NCBI GenBank assembly: GCA_023142625.1
Contig: JAGLJD010000088.1
Span: 1-9,023, forward strand
Source: Candidatus Parcubacteria bacterium
GTDB taxonomy: Bacteria > Patescibacteriota > Patescibacteriia > JAACEG01
Reading direction: 5' to 3'
DNA length: 9,023 bases
Shown here: positions 5,203-9,023 of the stretch, one piece after another
How positions within the stretch are numbered: position 1 is the first letter of the stretch
Layout: every line of letters starts with the position of its first letter
Translations under genes and position numbers: made by a program
The notes under the pieces: model-generated
Seen by the model: only the letters and a program-made list of their open reading frames with translations
Databases searched by the model: none
Told to the model about the DNA's origin: nothing

Positions 5203-7319
5203 TAAAACCTTAATCGCCTATTTAATTCCATTATCGCTTCAAATTCATCTTTGCTTAAAACTGTCTTTCTCTCTTTCTCCCTTTCTTCAATAATCTCTTC
5301 TGTCTGCTTGTGTTTAATTAAACCGTCGTTAAGTATCTCTAAATAGAGTTTGTTAATTTCACTTTTTTTCCACGCCTTAATTCCTAAAATTCTCTTTTCT
5401 AAAAACTTTTCGCCCGCGACGGCTATTTTTTCTTCAATCTTTTTTATCGCTTTCATCGGATCTTTTGACCAATTCCTAAAATCTTCTATGCTTAAATATT
5501 CAAGCTCTTCTATCGGTCCGACCAGTTTCGGCTTTTCATTGTTAGCCATCTGTCTTTGCGAGGAGGCGATAGCCGACGCGGCAATCTCATTACTGCCGCT
5601 AATTATATTCTTAGCGCGGATATTCTCTTTAATTTTTTCTTTTCCGCTTCCAAATAATTTTCCGAAAAAACCTTGTTTTTTTTCTGCTTCATGATCGCCT
5701 TTAATTATTTGGCTTCGCTCAGGGCTAATTTTTAATCCTTCTATTTCGCTCAAAACATTCTTTCGATCAATCTCTTTCTCTTTGGACATACCTTTAACCT
5801 CTTCTTGATTTCCAGCTTCTCTCTTTTCTTTCACATCCTTAACTTTTACTTCTGACTTTTGACTTCTGACTTCTGACTTCTGAAATCCGACCTCTGAAAT
5901 CCGAACTGGCGGCGGCGGCGCTATTTTTTCTATTGCAACATTATTTTTCAAAAAATTATCTTTTTTATTCGCTAATAATTCAATATTTTTTTTCTCCATA
6001 ATTCCTTCATCCAAAGGATGATCCGCCTTGGGCGGAAATTCTTGACTTTCAACCTCTTTCTCACTTTCGACTTTATGGGCTTTATAAACTTTTGACTTTA
6101 CAGACTTTATAAACTTTATCGGCTTTTGGCTTTTTATCTCCATTAAAATTTGATCAATTATTTTTTCAGCCATTCCCATTCCGCCATTTTCAACTGAACG
6201 GCGCAAAACTTCTTTAATCCCGATTTTATCCCTTATGCCTTTCCGCGCGCTGATTATAATATTTTTAAACCGCGCTGATAAAAAAGAGCTCATCGGTAAA
6301 TTTAATTTTTTTATTATCTCCTCGGATTCCAAGTTTAAATCAGTCCCTTGCGCGCCTGCTGAATTTTTTAATTCATCGGTTTCAACTTTTAACTCTTTAA
6401 TCTCTTTGTCGTCTGATTTGTCAAAAAAAACATCCCCGCCAGTGATTTCTTTCTCCTGCTTTAAAGTTTTAATCTCAATCGGCGCCATATCTTTAGTTTC
6501 CGCTATTTTTTCAGAAACTTTTTTATCTTCCTCGCCAATTGGCTGAATGGCAACTTTGTCTTTTTCGTCTATCGGTTCGCCTGAAATAATTTTGCCCATC
6601 AACTCAATTTGCTTTTTAGTTATATCATTTATTTTAGTAAACATTCCTTCGCTTAACACGCCTTTATTTCCATCCTCGTCTTCCGTGTAAATATCCTCCT
6701 CTATTCCTGCGGATGTTAAAGAAGAAATTTTTAATTTTTCATATATCTTAAATAAAGTTTTTAATTTTTCTTTTTCTTCTAGATTATCTATCTTTTTAAT
6801 ATTTTCACTATAAGTAAGATATTGGGTCTGCTCCTCTTTATTTATAAATTCGCTGCCGACATTTATATTATAATCTCTTAACCAGTTAGCAATGCTCGGA
6901 TTAACTATTTTTTGATTAACAAAAATTCTTTTGCTTGTGATAATCTCTTCATTATCTAATAAAATTTTTTTAATCTTATTTTTAAAATTATTTCTCTCAT
7001 CATAAAAAATATCATTGATAATTTTGCTTTTTAATTTATTCCAGATATTAAAACCCGCTATTTTAAAAATAACCATAAAGTGGGAAGCGAACATTTCTTT
7101 TACTTCGCCATCTTTCAGTTTTGGTAAAGCAACCCATTTTAATTTATACAGAATATCATAATATTGCGAATTTTGAAATTCCGATTTCTCTTTTATCTCT
7201 TTTTCTAATCTTTGTGACAACTCAAACGCTTCTTTAAAAAAATCAAATGCAATAATAATTTTTGCTTTTTCTTGCAAATCTTCAAAATTTTTTAAATCTA
7301 TTTTTTTAATATTTATCAT
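5202..7319 (-). CDS. Unknown 705-residue charged protein with repeat-invaded linker
   Basis: I do not recognise a named family. Residues about 1-210 look like a mostly helical domain with many lysines and aromatic positions. Residues about 210-335 are an acidic, charged linker. A compact segment at about 337-410, beginning LNLPMSSFLSARF, looks like a second folded helical domain. Residues about 420-595 are low complexity, with a PPPP run and four pieces of DNA-repeat origin. A charged helical domain (about 600-705) ends the protein. There is no signal peptide or membrane helix, so it should be cytoplasmic. It starts 18 bp after the stop of the large upstream gene, which implies cotranscription and a shared function, possibly as a soluble partner of a type IV secretion-like apparatus (inference). 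ATG 7319 is the first start after that stop; there is no Shine-Dalgarno motif. The frame stays open through every repeat. Confidence 0.85.
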   Translation of the reverse strand: MINIKKIDLKNFEDLQEKAKIIIAFDFFKEAFELSQRLEKEIKEKSEFQNSQYYDILYKLKWVALPKLKDGEVKEMFASHFMVIFKIAGFNIWNKLKSKIINDIFYDERNNFKNKIKKILLDNEEIITSKRIFVNQKIVNPSIANWLRDYNINVGSEFINKEEQTQYLTYSENIKKIDNLEEKEKLKTLFKIYEKLKISSLTSAGIEEDIYTEDEDGNKGVLSEGMFTKINDITKKQIELMGKIISGEPIDEKDKVAIQPIGEEDKKVSEKIAETKDMAPIEIKTLKQEKEITGGDVFFDKSDDKEIKELKVETDELKNSAGAQGTDLNLESEEIIKKLNLPMSSFLSARFKNIIISARKGIRDKIGIKEVLRRSVENGGMGMAEKIIDQILMEIKSQKPIKFIKSVKSKVYKAHKVESEKEVESQEFPPKADHPLDEGIMEKKNIELLANKKDNFLKNNVAIEKIAPPPPVRISEVGFQKSEVRSQKSEVKVKDVKEKREAGNQEEVKGMSKEKEIDRKNVLSEIEGLKISPERSQIIKGDHEAEKKQGFFGKLFGSGKEKIKENIRAKNIISGSNEIAASAIASSQRQMANNEKPKLVGPIEELEYLSIEDFRNWSKDPMKAIKKIEEKIAVAGEKFLEKRILGIKAWKKSEINKLYLEILNDGLIKHKQTEEIIEEREKERKTVLSKDEFEAIMELNRRLRF
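5551..5595. repeat. In-frame half copy of the dispersed palindromic repeat inside a CDS
   Basis: The 45 bases start TGTCTTTGCGAGGAG and end GCAATCTCATTACTG, the same outer and inner ends as the left arm at 3423-3467. They lie within the 705-residue gene at residues about 575-590. On the coding strand they encode SNEIAASAIASSQRQ with no stop. The length is a multiple of three, so the reading frame continues into the C-terminal domain. Confidence 0.85.
5711..5726. repeat. Short repeat fragment encoding SPERS inside the CDS
   Basis: GGCTTCGCTCAGGGCT, on the coding strand AGCCCTGAGCGAAGCC, resembles the core of the widespread CCCTGAGCGAAG intergenic repeat as I recall it. It encodes Ser-Pro-Glu-Arg-Ser at residues about 532-536 of the 705-residue protein. 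It is short, so chance remains possible. Confidence 0.35.
5848..5903. repeat. Array of eight 7-bp tandem repeats inside the CDS
   Basis: Eight consecutive heptamers occur on the plus strand: ACTTCTG, ACTTTTG, three more ACTTCTG, AAATCCG, ACCTCTG, AAATCCG. Three heptamers equal seven codons, so the coding strand reads as a 7-residue protein repeat, SEVGFQK then SEVRSQK then SEVK, at residues about 472-493. Because 7 is not a multiple of 3, an array free of stops in one frame is free of stops in all three. Confidence 0.9.
6008..6036. repeat. Two adjacent small hairpins inside the CDS
   Basis: CATCC-AAA-GGATG (6008-6020) is followed after one base by TCCGCC-TTG-GGCGGA (6022-6036). Both stems are perfect with 3-base loops. 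The pair encodes P-P-K-A-D-H-P-L-D-E at residues about 428-437. The local GC content is much higher than in the surrounding gene, which suggests an inserted palindromic repeat. Confidence 0.65.
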
Positions 7320-7337
7320 AAATTTTAATCAAATTTT

Positions 7338-9023
7338 TTAATTCCATTCTTGAGATATAGTATCAGCCGAATGTTTAATCCTATCCTCTAATTCGCCGCC
7401 CGATCCTCTTAATTTATTAGCGTAAATCTCTAAATTATTCAGCATCTTATTATAAGCGTCCCTTTGCGCTCCATGCAATTGCCTTGATCCGTCTCTTAAG
7501 ATTTTCATATTTGTTTCTTCTGTGAGTTTTAAAGCGTTCCAAGGGTTTAAGCGCTCTCTCTCAATCTCTTTGCTAATAATCTCATGTTTATTCAGCATAA
7601 GCGCTAACCCTGATTCATGAACTCTAAATTTGCCGTCAGTACCTTCCCCGCCGAATGCAAACCTTGTCCCTCTTCTCGCAAGAGTTTCAGCGTCTTGCTT
7701 GCCGATATGCACAGCTGCCATCTCTTGCTGTTTCGCGCTTTCATTCTGCACATATTTTCCGTTTTTGATCCCGACCGCGTCCATAAACGATGCTTCATTG
7801 TTCATTTTAGCCAAACCGCCTATTTCCGATTCTAAAGCATAAACTGATCGCTCTTTCATTCCTAATTTATCTCTCATAATATCCCTCATAAAATCATGCA
7901 GACCCTTATTCTGTTCTATCTGCGCTGTCTTGCCTTGAGCTTTTAGATTATTATACTGTGCCTCGGTTAAGCCGATCTTGCTATTATAGCCATACGCTCC
8001 CAAAATTTCGTTGGTGTCTAAATTTTTAGCCAGCCGTTTCATAATTGCAGCCGCGCGCGCCTCTTTGCCTTGAGCAATAGCGTTTTGATGCATCAGCACT
8101 AACTCATCGGAACTATCAGAATACAGTTTGCTACCTTCCTCATATTCCTCATGCCTAATATCTTTTTGATGCTCGTAATCATATAAAATATATTTACTTT
8201 GCCTTGCCTCCGCCTTCTTGGCTGTTTTTTCTTCTTTTTCAATTTTAGTATCAAATGTTTTTTTAATTTTTTCTGCTTTGTCATTGTCAATAAGATTACC
8301 GCTTCTCCTTAATTTATTATATTTATTTCTTTCATTATCTATTTCGTCTACAATATTTTGATCTTTTTCAACTTCTTTTTTAGCGTCATCTCTTTTTTCT
8401 ATTTTTTGATTTCGTTCTTTTTCTAATTCTTTTTTAGTCTTATCTCCAGCATAACTTGGATCATTTATATCTCTCCTTAATGAGTCTATTTCTACCGTTA
8501 AATCTCTTTCTATTTTAGTGCTTTCATCTAAACTGCCTCTTGCATCAAAATCTTTTTCATTAATTTCTGCTATTTTTTCTCTAAAATCATTATGGGAAAT
8601 AATTTTTCCTCTGCCATGTTCTAAAGCCTTTATTCTTTTTTTAGATTTATCTTTTTCTTCGCCTGATTCTTCAGATGTTTTAAAAGTCGTTGCTACGGCG
8701 TCTTTCATCCCTTTTAATCCTAAAAATCCTTTTACTCTCTGTTCATAAAAATCTTTAGATCCTGATCCTAAAGCATAACCTGCAAGCCCTCTTTTTTTGC
8801 CTAATTCAGACGCTTGCTTATAAATGCCGCGCATATCTTCAGACTTTCTCCTTTCCATCGCCGGTTTAATTGTCTCAGTCCATCTTCTTGTTAAATTTAA
8901 GTCTTGACCCGTCACTTTTGCCTGCCCTCTATTAAGCCAATCCGCGCCGGTTTTAATCCCTGCCCAGCTCCCGCTTACAATCTTATCCCCGGTGCTTGTT
9001 ATCTTGCCATACGCGCCTCCGGC
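7338..9023 (-). CDS. Partial large protein, likely cytoplasmic tail of a TrbL/VirB6-like T4SS channel protein
   Basis: The frame is open from the stop at 7338 to the window edge (9023). The GTG at 8915 is therefore probably not the true start: 36 further in-frame codons precede it, and the N-terminus lies outside. The visible 561 residues begin with a glycine/serine-rich stretch (AGGAYGK, then a tryptophan-containing segment to about residue 36). A lysine/arginine/glutamate-rich region follows, with a long predicted coiled coil at about residues 165-275. A mixed helical domain with FAFGGEG near residue 460 and a final helical part complete it. No membrane segment is visible. A polytopic membrane half upstream followed by a long charged tail would fit TrbL/VirB6-like proteins of Patescibacteria; this is inference from style and context, not a motif match. 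It lies 18 bp before the 705-residue gene. Confidence 0.7.
   Translation of the reverse strand, partial: AGGAYGKITSTGDKIVSGSWAGIKTGADWLNRGQAKVTGQDLNLTRRWTETIKPAMERRKSEDMRGIYKQASELGKKRGLAGYALGSGSKDFYEQRVKGFLGLKGMKDAVATTFKTSEESGEEKDKSKKRIKALEHGRGKIISHNDFREKIAEINEKDFDARGSLDESTKIERDLTVEIDSLRRDINDPSYAGDKTKKELEKERNQKIEKRDDAKKEVEKDQNIVDEIDNERNKYNKLRRSGNLIDNDKAEKIKKTFDTKIEKEEKTAKKAEARQSKYILYDYEHQKDIRHEEYEEGSKLYSDSSDELVLMHQNAIAQGKEARAAAIMKRLAKNLDTNEILGAYGYNSKIGLTEAQYNNLKAQGKTAQIEQNKGLHDFMRDIMRDKLGMKERSVYALESEIGGLAKMNNEASFMDAVGIKNGKYVQNESAKQQEMAAVHIGKQDAETLARRGTRFAFGGEGTDGKFRVHESGLALMLNKHEIISKEIERERLNPWNALKLTEETNMKILRDGSRQLHGAQRDAYNKMLNNLEIYANKLRGSGGELEDRIKHSADTISQEWN

Noticed and set aside
5350..6546. 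Plus-strand open frames opposite the 705-residue gene
   Set aside because: They are antisense shadows of a long AT-rich coding frame: no family features, no start context, and composition set by the real gene.
7604..8748. Several 63-76 residue open frames inside the large partial gene, on both strands
   Set aside because: All lie within the continuous 1686-base frame of the partial gene and show no protein-like conservation signals.
8913..8915. GTG as the start of the right-edge gene
   Set aside because: The frame continues open for 36 codons to the window edge with protein-like composition, so the gene most likely begins outside.

Overview
The window is AT-rich bacterial DNA. I read it as coming from a Candidate Phyla Radiation (Patescibacteria/Parcubacteria-like) genome. 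This is inference from several things: compact genes, a lamin-tail/PKD/OB surface protein, RuvX and YraN genes beside large lysine/glutamate-rich unknown proteins, no Shine-Dalgarno motif before any visible start, TAA as the stop codon of all seven genes, and many short dispersed palindromic repeats. UGA is not needed as a sense codon, so the standard bacterial code fits.

Layout. Positions 1-218 hold one inverted-repeat element. Two plus-strand genes follow: a CDP-alcohol phosphatidyltransferase (219-800) and an 844-residue secreted, membrane-anchored protein with three lamin-tail domains, a PKD domain and two probable OB folds (847-3381). A 259-bp convergent gap (3382-3640) carries a second full copy of the repeat element plus end fragments. 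From there to the right edge all genes are on the minus strand. In transcription order they are a large gene cut by the window edge (7338-9023), a 705-residue unknown protein (5202-7319), a class I methyltransferase (4530-5084), a YraN/UPF0102 nuclease-fold protein (4115-4480) and RuvX (3641-4039).

How the genes may work together. The two large minus-strand genes are 18 bp apart and almost certainly cotranscribed. The visible part of the first looks like the soluble, coiled-coil tail of a TrbL/VirB6-like channel protein, so the pair may belong to a type IV secretion or DNA-transfer apparatus; this is inference. RuvX and YraN are conserved housekeeping genes for RNA or DNA processing. The phosphatidyltransferase makes phospholipid headgroups, and the lamin-tail protein probably sits on the cell surface.

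Most notable signal. The 705-residue gene contains, in frame and inside one flexible linker (about residues 427-590), four sequences of the kind normally found between genes: half of the same palindromic element that flanks other genes here, an array of eight 7-bp repeats, a pair of adjacent GC-rich hairpins, and a short Ser-Pro-Glu-Arg-Ser-encoding fragment. Dispersed repeats seem to have been absorbed into a coding sequence, and the 7-bp array could also act as a frameshifting switch.
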